Shown: piece by piece, positions 37,600 through 45,803 of the stretch
Numbering within the stretch: the stretch's first letter is position 1
Layout of the letters: each line of letters begins with the position of its first letter
NCBI RefSeq assembly: GCF_002414845.1
Contig: NZ_DIAX01000051.1
Span: 14,890 to 73,035 of the forward strand
Direction of reading: 5' to 3'
DNA from: Gordonia sp. UBA5067
Lineage (GTDB): Bacteria; Actinomycetota; Actinomycetes; Mycobacteriales; Mycobacteriaceae
DNA length: 58,146 bases
Program-made: the position numbers and the translations under genes
Notes under the pieces: generated by a model
Seen by the model: the letters and a program-made list of their open reading frames with translations, nothing else
What the model was told of the DNA's origin: nothing
Databases searched by the model: none

Positions 37600-37749
37600 C
37601 CGACTCTCCCGTCTTTCACTCTGGTCACACGTGCCCGACTTCAATCTAGGTCCGGCGAAGCCGATTACGGCGCCGACGCGCCGACAGTCGGCGATCTGAT
37701 CCGATACGACTGAGCGCGGCGGCGGCCGGGCGCGGGTACGGTTGCCGCC

Positions 37750-38466
37750 ATGGCCACGCAACCGGCGGTGCGATGTACTTCGGTCACCGTCCACCGCGGC
37801 GACACGGTCGCCTGCGACAACGTCTCGCTGCACATCGATCGCGGCTCCATCACCGGCCTCTTCGGCCCCTCCGGATGCGGAAAGACGACCTTGATGCGCT
37901 CCATCGTCGGCACGCAGGCCAAGGTCGCCGGCAGCATCGACGTCCTCGGCGAGCCTGCGGGGACGGCCACACTGCGGCGACGGATCGGATACGCGACCCA
38001 GTCCGCGTCGACGTACGCCGACCTCAGCGTCATCGACAACGTCACCTACTTCGCCAGCCTGCACGGTACGACCGACAACGTCGCCGAGACCCTCGCTGCC
38101 GTCGGCCTCGCGGCCTACGCGAAACGCCGCGTCAGCGATCTTTCCGGCGGGCAGATCAACCGCGTATCGATTGCCTGCGCACTCGTCGCCAAACCAGAAC
38201 TGCTGATCCTCGACGAGCCGACTGTCGGACTCGACCCGGTACTCCGTGCCGAACTGTGGCACTACTTCGCAACGCTGGCCGCCGACGGCACCACGCTGCT
38301 CGTCTCCAGCCACGTCATGGATGAGGCCGAACACTGCGCCGAGATGATCCTCATGCGAGCGGGCAGGGTGCTCGCCCAGTGCACGCCCGCCGACCTCAAA
38401 TCACGCACCGGCAAACCCTCCATCGACGACGCCTTCCTCGCGCTCATCGAAGGAACCGCAGCGTGA
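37750..38466 (+). CDS. ABC transporter ATP-binding protein (drug/lipid exporter type)
   Basis: A 238-residue single ABC ATPase. Walker A GPSGCGKTT (about residue 40), Q-loop YATQSAS, signature DLSGGQINR, Walker B LLILDEPTVGLD and switch SSHVMDEAEH. The layout is that of DrrA/ABC-2 exporters. Its stop overlaps the GTG of the permease gene (GTGA). ATG 37750. Confidence 0.93.
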   Translation: MATQPAVRCTSVTVHRGDTVACDNVSLHIDRGSITGLFGPSGCGKTTLMRSIVGTQAKVAGSIDVLGEPAGTATLRRRIGYATQSASTYADLSVIDNVTYFASLHGTTDNVAETLAAVGLAAYAKRRVSDLSGGQINRVSIACALVAKPELLILDEPTVGLDPVLRAELWHYFATLAADGTTLLVSSHVMDEAEHCAEMILMRAGRVLAQCTPADLKSRTGKPSIDDAFLALIEGTAA

Positions 38467-39218
38467 ATCCGAAACTGTTGGGCGCCACCACGATTCGCGT
38501 TCTACGCCAAGTCCGCGCCGATCACCGCTCACTGGCGATGGTGCTGCTGCTGCCGCTGCTGCTGCTCACACTGCTCTACTTCATGTTCGTCAACGTGCCC
38601 GTACCACCCGGGCACGCAACACCGTTCGACCGCTTCGGCATCATCATGCTCGGTATCCTTCCGTTCACGGTGATGTTTGTAATCACCTCGGTGGCAATGC
38701 TGCGCGAGCGTCGCGCCGGAACACTCGAACGACTGATGACGACGCCGCTGTCGCGCCTGGGTCTGCTCGGTGGTTACGCGGTGGCGTTCGGTCTGCTGGC
38801 CGTCGCGCAGACCGCCATCACCTGCAGCTTCACCTTCTGGGCACTGCATCTGCACACCGTGGGCTCACGCGGATGGATCGCGGTAATCGCACTGTCGGTA
38901 GCCCTGCTCGGTGTTGCGCTCGGCCTGCTGTGCAGTGCCTTCGCACAGACCGAGTTCCAGGCCGTGCAGTTCCTGCCCCTGGTGGTGATCCCCCAACTCT
39001 TCCTGTGCGGATTGTTCGTCGCGCGCGCCGAACTACCCGGCTGGATGCAGGCACTCGCCAACGTCATGCCGCTCAGCTACGCGGTCGAGGCGCTCCAGCA
39101 GGTCGCGACCGAAGCGTCGGTCACCTCGACGATGATTCGCGATCTGCTCGTGGTCGTCGCCATCATGCTGGTGTCACTGGCGTTGGCGGCGGCCACGCTG
39201 CGACGCCGAACGCCGTGA
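38463..39218 (+). CDS. ABC-2 type permease
   Basis: A 251-residue membrane partner of the preceding ATPase with six hydrophobic segments. LRERRAGTLERLMTTPLSR is the ABC-2 coupling segment, and a late PLSYAVEALQQV motif is also typical. GTG 38463 overlaps the ATPase stop by 4 bases. Together they would export a drug or lipid. The pair lies between glpR and the SIMPL/rimJ/glp genes, on the opposite strand. Confidence 0.92.
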   Translation: MNPKLLGATTIRVLRQVRADHRSLAMVLLLPLLLLTLLYFMFVNVPVPPGHATPFDRFGIIMLGILPFTVMFVITSVAMLRERRAGTLERLMTTPLSRLGLLGGYAVAFGLLAVAQTAITCSFTFWALHLHTVGSRGWIAVIALSVALLGVALGLLCSAFAQTEFQAVQFLPLVVIPQLFLCGLFVARAELPGWMQALANVMPLSYAVEALQQVATEASVTSTMIRDLLVVVAIMLVSLALAAATLRRRTP

Positions 39219-39225
39219 GCAGCCG

Positions 39226-39888
39226 TCAATCCCCGACGGTGAACCGGGCATCGACGGCAACGGCGATCACGATATCCTCGGGACGCAAGTCCAGTGACAA
39301 TTCTGAGCCACCCATATCGGACATCACCGCACGCGCCAGCATGGGGCCCGGTTCGGGCTGAGCCGTGCCGAGCATGTCCGGGTCGGCCAGCGCGACGGCG
39401 GTTACCGTCCCGCGCCCGACGGCGTCGGCATAGGCCTGCGCCTTCCCCACGGCGTCGCGGACCGCCTCACGTCGCACCGCGGCCTCATACCGGGGCCGGT
39501 TCTCGTTCAGCACATCCCACACGATTTGCCCGACCTCCAGCCCGTCCCGGCCCGCCCAGTCGACGAGGAAGGCGGCGAGCGCCGCGAAGTCGAGGAACTC
39601 TGCGGTCATCGCGATCCGAGTGGTGTAGACGATGTCCGACGACAGTTTGCCGTCAACCCAAGGACGGTGCCCGAAAAAGTGAATGTCGTTGGCGTGCCAC
39701 GTGTTCAGTGCATTGGTCTCGTCCAGCCGCGTCAACTCTGCCACGACTTCGCTCTGCAGTTCCAGCGCCTTTGCCTGAGCTGATCCGCTGGTGGACTCGG
39801 TGAACACCGCGGACAGCAGCACCGTCCCCTGTTCGGGCCGGTACCGATGCTCGGCGCGTCCGCGCACCGTGATCTCCAATGCACTCAC
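39226..39888 (-). CDS. SIMPL (DUF541) domain protein
   Basis: A 220-residue protein beginning SALEITVRGRAEHRY, the first strand of the SIMPL domain, and ending with an LRPEDIVIAVAVDARF strand. There is no obvious signal peptide, whereas many SIMPL proteins are exported. GTG 39888 overlaps the end of rimJ (GTGA). The function of the family is poorly defined. Confidence 0.82.
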   Translation of the reverse strand: MSALEITVRGRAEHRYRPEQGTVLLSAVFTESTSGSAQAKALELQSEVVAELTRLDETNALNTWHANDIHFFGHRPWVDGKLSSDIVYTTRIAMTAEFLDFAALAAFLVDWAGRDGLEVGQIVWDVLNENRPRYEAAVRREAVRDAVGKAQAYADAVGRGTVTAVALADPDMLGTAQPEPGPMLARAVMSDMGGSELSLDLRPEDIVIAVAVDARFTVGD

Positions 39889-40541
39889 CGGAACTGCGCC
39901 CGACCCGAGCGGACCAGGGTTTCGACAGCACTGCTGATGACTTCCTCCGCTGTCAGCGCAAACAGATCGTGGTCGCGCCAGCGACCATTGACGTCCATGT
40001 AGCGCTTCAGCACGCCTTCGTGCCGGAAGCCGACATGGGTCAACACGGACCGAGACGCGGCGTTGGACGGTTGGACGGTCGCCTCCAGGCGGTGCAGGCC
40101 AACCGGCCCGAACGCGTGGTCGACCCCGAGTGCGACGGCGGCCGTTGCGACGCCCTTGCCGGTCCAATCCTGGTCCACCCAGTAACCGATCCACGCACTG
40201 CGCACCGCCCCACGCTGCAGATTTCCGATGGTGAGCTGTCCGGTGTACTCGCCGTCCACCTCGATCACGAACGGCAGGAGTGCACCGCGCTTGGCCTCGG
40301 CCTTGAGGACGGAGTACAGCGCCGGCCAATTGCTGCGGTGGTGCCGTGCCGCCCAGTTCCCATCGGCGGTCGGCTCCCACGGCACCAGCCAGTCGCGGTT
40401 ACGAATCCGCAGCCGGCTCCAGTCGGCCGAATCACGCATCCTGATCGGCCGCAAGGCGACCGCACCAGCCCCAACCCGCAGCGGCTCCAACCGCGCCGGC
40501 CAGCCCGGGCGTGAGCGCGAATTCGAACCCCAGCTGAACAC
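39885..40541 (-). CDS. rimJ: GNAT acetyltransferase, RimJ type
   Basis: A 218-residue N-acetyltransferase. Core GNAT strands are visible: LRPIRMRDSADW at the start, AWIGYWVDQDWTGKGVATAAV (acetyl-CoA loop, residues 116-136) and LEATVQPSNAASRSVLTHVGF. This is the RimJ/RimL type that acetylates protein N-termini. It lies 24 bases downstream of glp; the glp-rimJ order is conserved in mycobacteria. The start is GTG 40541. Confidence 0.9.
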   Translation of the reverse strand: MFSWGSNSRSRPGWPARLEPLRVGAGAVALRPIRMRDSADWSRLRIRNRDWLVPWEPTADGNWAARHHRSNWPALYSVLKAEAKRGALLPFVIEVDGEYTGQLTIGNLQRGAVRSAWIGYWVDQDWTGKGVATAAVALGVDHAFGPVGLHRLEATVQPSNAASRSVLTHVGFRHEGVLKRYMDVNGRWRDHDLFALTAEEVISSAVETLVRSGRAQFR

Positions 40542-40565
40542 GCTACAACTCTAGACGCCGGCGGA

Positions 40566-41870
40566 CTAACCGCGCTGGGCGAGGAACATGACGTCGACCT
40601 CATCGCCCGGGTCGAGTTTCGCCGCCGCTTCCGGGACGACGACCAGGCAGTTCGCCTCGGCCAACTCGGCGAGCAGGTGCGACGACCCGGTGGACGACCC
40701 GCCGATGACCTGGACCATATAGTCACCGGTCCCCTCTTCGCGCATGAGCTGACCACGCAAATAGCCCGAACGCCCCTCCACCGAGGCGATCGGTCCGATC
40801 GTGCGGGCCCGGATCAACCGGCGCAGCGGGTCACGCTTGCCCAACGCGATCCGGATCAACGGGCGGACCACTACCTCGAACGTCACCAGCGCCGACACCG
40901 GGTTCGCGGGCAACAAGAAGGTGGGAACCTCGTCCCGGCCGAGTCGGCCGAATCCCTGCACCGAACCCGGATGCATCGCTACCCGCGCGATCTCCAGATC
41001 GCCCAGGTCCCCGAGTGCTTCGGCAATCGCCTTCGACGACGAGCCGCCGACCGCACCACAGATCACGACGATCTCCGAACGGATGAGCTGGGCCTCGACG
41101 ACCTCGCGCAGCCGGGCGGCGTCGCGCTCGGCGATGCCGACCCGGTTGACGTCGGCACCCGCATCACGCGCGGCCGCTGCCAGTGCGTAGCTGTTCACGT
41201 CGTAGACCTGGCCTTGCCCGGGCACCCTGTCGATGTCGACGAGTTCGGAGCCGACGGCGATCACCGACAGACGCGGACGGGGGTGGACCAACACCCGGGC
41301 CCGTCCGACCGCAGCGAGGAGCCCGACCTGCGCGGGCCCGATGATCTCGCCGGCCCGCACCGCAACGTCGCCCGGCTGCACGTCGTCACCGACGCGTCGC
41401 ACGTAAGAGCCGCTATCGACGCCGTGCGCCACGCGCACCTTCTGGCTTGCGCCATCGGTCCAGCGCAGCGGTACCACGGAATCGGCGAGGGTCGGCATCG
41501 GCGCACCGGTTTCCACTCGCACCGCCTGGCGCGGCTGCAGCCGGATCGGCGTGCGCGACCCCGGTTCGACATCCCCGACCACTGGCAGGAAGACCGCGAT
41601 CGATTCGCCCTCGACGAGGGTGTCGAGGTCGGCCTCCCCGGCATCGAACTCCTCATCCCCGCTCGGCGCCACCACACCGGCCAGCGCGACATCGACCGCG
41701 CGCACGGCATAGCCGTCGACGGCGGCCTGGTCGAAACCGGGCAGCGGGCGCTCGGTGAGGACCTCCTCAGCGCACATCAAACCCTGCGCCTCGGAGATCG
41801 CAATCTTCACCGGCCGCGGGACCACGGCGGACGCGGTCACCCGCGCCAAGTGCTCATCGACCGACCGCAT
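40566..41870 (-). CDS. glp: Gephyrin/MoeA-like protein Glp
   Basis: A 434-residue MoeA-fold protein: linker domain with PLPGFDQAAVDGYAVR (residues 43-58), MogA-like domain and a C-terminal domain. The normally conserved active-site segment GGVSxG(D/E) is replaced by CGAVGGSSSK, and GLPGNPVS is LLPANPVS, so molybdenum insertion is doubtful. This is what is described for corynebacterial Glp, a divisome protein that binds FtsZ and the membrane receptor GlpR, encoded at 36076 here. M. tuberculosis Rv0994 is annotated moeA1. ATG 41870; the stop is 24 bases before rimJ. Confidence 0.87.
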   Translation of the reverse strand: MRSVDEHLARVTASAVVPRPVKIAISEAQGLMCAEEVLTERPLPGFDQAAVDGYAVRAVDVALAGVVAPSGDEEFDAGEADLDTLVEGESIAVFLPVVGDVEPGSRTPIRLQPRQAVRVETGAPMPTLADSVVPLRWTDGASQKVRVAHGVDSGSYVRRVGDDVQPGDVAVRAGEIIGPAQVGLLAAVGRARVLVHPRPRLSVIAVGSELVDIDRVPGQGQVYDVNSYALAAAARDAGADVNRVGIAERDAARLREVVEAQLIRSEIVVICGAVGGSSSKAIAEALGDLGDLEIARVAMHPGSVQGFGRLGRDEVPTFLLPANPVSALVTFEVVVRPLIRIALGKRDPLRRLIRARTIGPIASVEGRSGYLRGQLMREEGTGDYMVQVIGGSSTGSSHLLAELAEANCLVVVPEAAAKLDPGDEVDVMFLAQRG

Positions 41871-41974
41871 CTCGCCTCCTTCACGTACCCAATGTCAGGT
41901 TCTGGGTCAACAGACCGACTCTAGCGCCGCCCCCCACCGGGTCAGCGGCGCCACGCCGACTCCCGCCGGCCGGC

Positions 41975-42898
41975 CTACCCCTCGTTGAGGCGCTCGACGA
42001 GCCAGGCGCGCAACTCGGGTCCGTAGTCGTCCCGGTCCAAGGCAAAGTCCACGGCCGCCTTCAAATAGCCCCCCGGGTTGCCCAAGTCGTGCCGGGTGCC
42101 GCGGTGGACGACGACGTGGACGGGCTCCCCGTCGGCGATGAGCAGCGCGATCGCATCGGTGATCTGAAGTTCACCGCCGGCACCGGGGGTGATTCGGCGC
42201 AGCGCGTCGAAAATTTTGCGGTCCAGGATGTAGCGGCCGGCGGCGGCGAGGTTCGACGGCGCATCAGCGCACTGCGGCTTCTCGACCATCCCGCGCACGC
42301 GCAGCACGTCGGGGTTGGCCGCATCGGGTACCGCCTCGACGTCGAAGATCCCGTAGGACGACAGCTGTTCGTCGGGCACTTCGATGGCGCACAACACCGA
42401 ACCGCCGCGCCGCTCACGCACCCGCGCCATCGTCTCGAGGACCCCGCCGGGCAGCACCAGGTCATCGGGCAACAGCACGGCAATGGCGTCCTCGTCGTCG
42501 GCGAGATGCGCTTCGACGCAGCCGATCGCGTGCCCCAGGCCCAGCGGCTTGTCCTGGATAACCGACGCAACCTCGAGGAGGTTGGGCGCTTTACGCACCT
42601 TGGCCAGCATCGCGGCCTTGCCTCGCTTGGCGAGTGTGTTCTCCAGGACGAGGTCTTCCACGAAATGCGCCACGACGCCGTCCTTACCCGGCGACGTGAC
42701 GATAAGGAGCCGCTGCGCTCCTGCCGATTTGGCCTCCTCGGCGACGAGTTCGATGCCCGGCGTGTCGACGACTGGTAGCAGCTCCTTGGGAACAGTCTTT
42801 GTCGCCGGCAGAAAGCGAGTGCCCAGACCGGCAGCGGGCACGACTGCCGTGCGCGGAATGGGCGGTGCGGCCTCGATGGCGGGTTTGGTGGAACTCAT
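41975..42898 (-). CDS. galU: UTP-glucose-1-phosphate uridylyltransferase
   Basis: GalU makes UDP-glucose for glycans, trehalose and cell-wall sugars. The 307-residue protein has the nucleotidyltransferase start AVVPAAGLGTRFLPATK, the KELLPVVDTP segment, VLLPDDLVLPG and GMVEKP. Length is normal. ATG 42898 lies 54 bp from the divergent 5-FCL gene, and glp follows on the same strand about 100 bases downstream. Confidence 0.96.
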   Translation of the reverse strand: MSSTKPAIEAAPPIPRTAVVPAAGLGTRFLPATKTVPKELLPVVDTPGIELVAEEAKSAGAQRLLIVTSPGKDGVVAHFVEDLVLENTLAKRGKAAMLAKVRKAPNLLEVASVIQDKPLGLGHAIGCVEAHLADDEDAIAVLLPDDLVLPGGVLETMARVRERRGGSVLCAIEVPDEQLSSYGIFDVEAVPDAANPDVLRVRGMVEKPQCADAPSNLAAAGRYILDRKIFDALRRITPGAGGELQITDAIALLIADGEPVHVVVHRGTRHDLGNPGGYLKAAVDFALDRDDYGPELRAWLVERLNEG

Positions 42899-42952
42899 GG
42901 CTCTACACTGTATTCGGCGCGCCGCCGTGCACGACAACCGCGGGAGAAGTCG

Positions 42953-43528
42953 ATGACCAAGGACGAGGTTCGGGCCCGCCTGCGCGCCAAGCGCGAGGCC
43001 ATGTCAGTCTTCGCCGTGGAGGGCGCGGCGGCGAACCTCGCCGAATGGATGTACCGCCTACCGATGCCGGTCGGCGAGGGCGAAACCATCGGCTGCTATC
43101 TGCCGATAGGCAGCGAACCGGGTTCCGACGCGATGCTCGACGCCCTCATCGACCAGGGATTTCGGCTGATCGTTCCGGTCGTCCCCGACGGGGATCCGCA
43201 GCCGCTCCACTGGGCGGCCTACTCGTTGGCCACTCCGCTGGAGACCAGGCGCTGGGGTCTGGTCGAACCGAAGTCCGAGTCACTCGGGCCGGGCGCCCTT
43301 GCCGACGCCAGCGTGATATTCGTACCCGCCCTCGCGGTGACGCACGGCGGGGCCCGACTCGGCCGCGGCGCCGGGTATTACGACCGCAGCCTGCCCGCGT
43401 CGCGCGCAGTGCGGATCGCGATCGTCTACGACGACGAGGTCCTCAACGACCTGCCGGTCGAACCGAACGACGTGCCGATGGAATGGGTTCTGACTCCGGA
43501 GGCCGGCTTCCGCCGGCTGGACGGTTAG
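42953..43528 (+). CDS. 5-formyltetrahydrofolate cyclo-ligase
   Basis: A 191-residue enzyme that converts 5-formyl-THF to 5,10-methenyl-THF using ATP. The C-terminal signature RLGRGAGYYDRSL is diagnostic, with ETIGCYLPIGSEP in the N-terminal half. ATG 42953. It overlaps the convergent ruc gene at the stop codons by 4 bases. Confidence 0.95.
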   Translation: MTKDEVRARLRAKREAMSVFAVEGAAANLAEWMYRLPMPVGEGETIGCYLPIGSEPGSDAMLDALIDQGFRLIVPVVPDGDPQPLHWAAYSLATPLETRRWGLVEPKSESLGPGALADASVIFVPALAVTHGGARLGRGAGYYDRSLPASRAVRIAIVYDDEVLNDLPVEPNDVPMEWVLTPEAGFRRLDG

Positions 43529-43839
43529 GACGCAGCCGTCGCGGCGGGCTTGCTGGTCGAGGATTCGGTACTGCCCGAGGTGCTCGATGAACCACTGCCC
43601 GTACTCGAATCCGAGGATCCCACGCTGGCTGCCGACGAGTCCTTCGAGGCGGGCACCGAGCCCGAGCGCGAGTCGGTTCGATAGAAGCCGCTGCCCTTGA
43701 AGACGATACCGACGCTGTTGAACAGTTTGCGCAGCTTGCCCTGACATTCGGGGCACACGGTCAGCGCATCATCGGAAAACGACTGCACGACGTCGAACTT
43801 GTTATCGCACGCCGTGCAGGCATAGGAGTAAGTAGGCAC
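43525..43839 (-). CDS. ruc: FmdB-family zinc-ribbon protein, Ruc-type redox chaperone
   Basis: A 104-residue protein: N-terminal zinc ribbon with CxxC at residues 8-11 and CPEC at 29-32, then a GFYRTD motif, then a Ser/Thr-rich disordered tail. Position next to 5-FCL and galU, plus domain layout, match M. tuberculosis Rv0991c (Ruc), described as a redox-regulated chaperone that works with DnaK. GGAGG stands 7 bases before the GTG at 43839. A CIRCE-like element lies about 50 bases upstream, in line with HrcA heat-shock control. Confidence 0.88.
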   Translation of the reverse strand: MPTYSYACTACDNKFDVVQSFSDDALTVCPECQGKLRKLFNSVGIVFKGSGFYRTDSRSGSVPASKDSSAASVGSSDSSTGSGSSSTSGSTESSTSKPAATAAS

Positions 43840-43889
43840 AATCAAACCTCCACACGGATCAGCGTTACTCTCGACAATTCTAACCGACG

Positions 43890-43916
43890 CTGGCACTCGT
43901 TCATTCCGAGTGCCAG
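43890..43916. promoter_or_regulatory. CIRCE element (HrcA operator) upstream of ruc
   Basis: A perfect inverted repeat CTGGCACTC-N9-GAGTGCCAG. It differs from the CIRCE consensus TTAGCACTC-N9-GAGTGCTAA at two symmetric positions per arm and has the exact 9-base spacer. Located 51-77 bases upstream of the ruc start. Confidence 0.85.
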
Positions 43917-44025
43917 TCCACCTCGCCTGGCACGGGTTCCCCACAGTCTTCGGCCCTCCACAACGACGCCCAACCGAACCCGACGACCGCCGCTCACCGC
44001 ATCCCGGACGCGTAGCTTTCGCAGC

Positions 44026-44691
44026 ATGCCCACCCACCGCCGCGGCCAGTACCTGGCGCCCCGCTTACGCGACCGCCTCCGCCACGCCCTGCGCCCCGGC
44101 TGGACCCGAACGCTGGCGGTGCGCCGCACGGCGGCAGCCGTGCTTCTGGTGGCCGCGAGCGTCGCCTTCATCGCCGATCACCGCCAGGCCCCGGGGACCG
44201 CCACCGTCGTCGCCGCCCGTGATCTACGGCCGGGAAAGACACTGACCGCAGCCGATGTCACCGTCATCCGGATACCGGCGGAAGCTGTTCCCGACGGTGC
44301 CCTGCGGCTATCGGCCGACGTCCGCGAGCGCACCGTCACATCAATCGTCCGGCGCAACGAAGTCATCACCGACTCCCGGCTACTCGGGTCACGCCTCCCC
44401 GGGCAGCTGACCGGTGACCCCGACGCCCGTCTCGTCCCCATCCACCTCGCCGACGACGGCACTGCCGATCTGTTGGTGCCCGGCGACGTGGTGGACGTCC
44501 TCACCAAAGGCGGTCCGTCCGAGCCGCCGAGGGTCATCGCCGCCGGCGCCGTCGTCGCGCTGGGGTCGGGCCCAACCGGGCGACGAGGCGGGAACAGCGG
44601 GTCCCCGGTACTCCTGGCCCTCAACGCTTCGGCCGCACACCGGGTAGCCGCGGCGGGGCTGACGACGGCACTGACCGTCGTGATCCACTAG
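44026..44691 (+). CDS. SAF-domain membrane protein
   Basis: A 221-residue protein with a basic cytosolic N-terminus, one membrane segment (about residues 34-50) and an extracellular SAF/CpaB-like domain starting ATVVAARDLRPGKTLTAADV (about 58-120). Residues 130-221 resemble the RcpC-type C-terminal region (ARLVPIHL...GDVVDVL). Such proteins occur singly upstream of mscL in mycolata; the role is unknown. No pilus genes are nearby. ATG 44026. Confidence 0.85.
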   Translation: MPTHRRGQYLAPRLRDRLRHALRPGWTRTLAVRRTAAAVLLVAASVAFIADHRQAPGTATVVAARDLRPGKTLTAADVTVIRIPAEAVPDGALRLSADVRERTVTSIVRRNEVITDSRLLGSRLPGQLTGDPDARLVPIHLADDGTADLLVPGDVVDVLTKGGPSEPPRVIAAGAVVALGSGPTGRRGGNSGSPVLLALNASAAHRVAAAGLTTALTVVIH

Positions 44692-44882
44692 TGGAGCCTG
44701 CCGAGACAACCCCGTCCACCGGCAAACCCGTCCAACAATGTCTCAAAACGTGCACGAAACCACCTCGGTGCGGTGTCTTAGGCGATTTGTCGACAGAAAC
44801 CTCTCAAGACTGGTTTAGGATTCCTTTCGATTGCTTGGGCTTTCGCAATCCGGCCTGCGTCAATACCGAGGGAGGGCTCGCA

Positions 44883-45725
44883 GTGCTCAAAGGATTCAGA
44901 GATTTCGTCTTGCGCGGGAATGTCGTCGAGTTGGCCACCGCGGTCATCATCGGTGCTGCGTTCAACTCGATCGTCGAGGCGTTCACGAAGCGGGTGCTTG
45001 AGCCGCTGATCAACTCGATCCCGGGCGGCGACCCGGCGAAGGCCGCTGAAGGCGTCGGCTTTTGCGTCGGCGAATGCCGCTATGCCAATCCGAACAATGC
45101 CAATCCGATGGATGCGCTGAACTACATCGACCTCGGCGCCGTGATCACCGCGGCCATCAATTTCCTCATCGTCGCCTTCGTCGTGTACTTCATCATCGTG
45201 CTGCCGTACAACAAGCTTTCCAGCCTGGTAATCGGCGATAAGGAGGCAGAGGCCACCGAAGTTGCGCTGCTCACCGAGATCCGAAACCTGATGGATCCCG
45301 AGGCCACCGCACGCGCCGAGGCCGAGGCGGCGGAGAAGGCGGACAGCGAAGCCCGAACCGCCCACCTCGAATACGCACCGTCACCGCCCGCCATCGCGCC
45401 GCTGGCCGGTGGCGAACCCCTGATCCGACCGAGCACAAGCAATCCCGCATCGGGCGCAATACCACGATGGGAACAGGGCGGCTACCCGACTGGAACGCAA
45501 CGACCGGTCGCCGGTGGCGGCTACCCGACCGGATCGGTGCCACCGGTCGCCGGTGGCGGCTACCCGACCGGATCGGTGCCGCCCGTCGCCGGCGGCGACT
45601 ACCCGGGCGCGCCGACTCCACCACCGGCCAGGGGCTACGCACCGGGCGGCGACTATCAGCCGCCGCCGTTCCCCGGCGAAGGCCCAGAATTCCCCGGGGA
45701 GCACCCCAGCCGGCATTCCCGCTGA
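44883..45725 (+). CDS. mscL: Large-conductance mechanosensitive channel MscL with long tail
   Basis: A pentameric channel that releases solutes under hypo-osmotic shock. The N-terminus LKGFRDFVLRGNVVELATAVIIGAAF (first segment, gate glycines) and second segment INFLIVAFVVYFIIVLPYNK are canonical. At 280 residues it is about twice the usual size: after the helical bundle (to about residue 140) comes a Pro/Gly/Tyr-rich cytosolic tail with GGGYPTGSVPPVA repeats. GTG 44883 has GAGGGAGGG upstream. A 190-base gene-free leader precedes it, including a small GATTGC/GCAATC hairpin. Confidence 0.94.
   Translation: MLKGFRDFVLRGNVVELATAVIIGAAFNSIVEAFTKRVLEPLINSIPGGDPAKAAEGVGFCVGECRYANPNNANPMDALNYIDLGAVITAAINFLIVAFVVYFIIVLPYNKLSSLVIGDKEAEATEVALLTEIRNLMDPEATARAEAEAAEKADSEARTAHLEYAPSPPAIAPLAGGEPLIRPSTSNPASGAIPRWEQGGYPTGTQRPVAGGGYPTGSVPPVAGGGYPTGSVPPVAGGDYPGAPTPPPARGYAPGGDYQPPPFPGEGPEFPGEHPSRHSR
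45505..45605. repeat. 39-bp tandem repeat in the mscL tail
   Basis: Two nearly identical 39-bp units and a partial third encode GGGYPTGSVPPVA repeats. They keep the reading frame and are likely to vary in copy number. Confidence 0.75.
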
Positions 45726-45740
45726 TCTCCCGGCCAACCA

Positions 45741-45772
45741 CGGCCCGCCGTCGATGATTCGATGGCGGGCCG
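45741..45772 (+). terminator. Terminator-like hairpin after mscL
   Basis: CGGCCCGCC (45741-45749) pairs with GGCGGGCCG (45764-45772). It lies 16 bases after the mscL stop and before the convergent ABC exporter end. Confidence 0.6.
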
Positions 45773-45803
45773 AGTTGCTCGTTAGCAGCCGATACCGACC
45801 CCG

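Noticed and set aside
44026..44691. CpaB/RcpC component of a Tad pilus
   Set aside because: No pilus ATPase, pilin or secretion genes are nearby; the SAF protein stands alone beside mscL.
44692..44882. c-di-AMP (ydaO-type) or other riboswitch in the mscL leader
   Set aside because: No conserved riboswitch core could be recognised; only a weak 6-bp hairpin.
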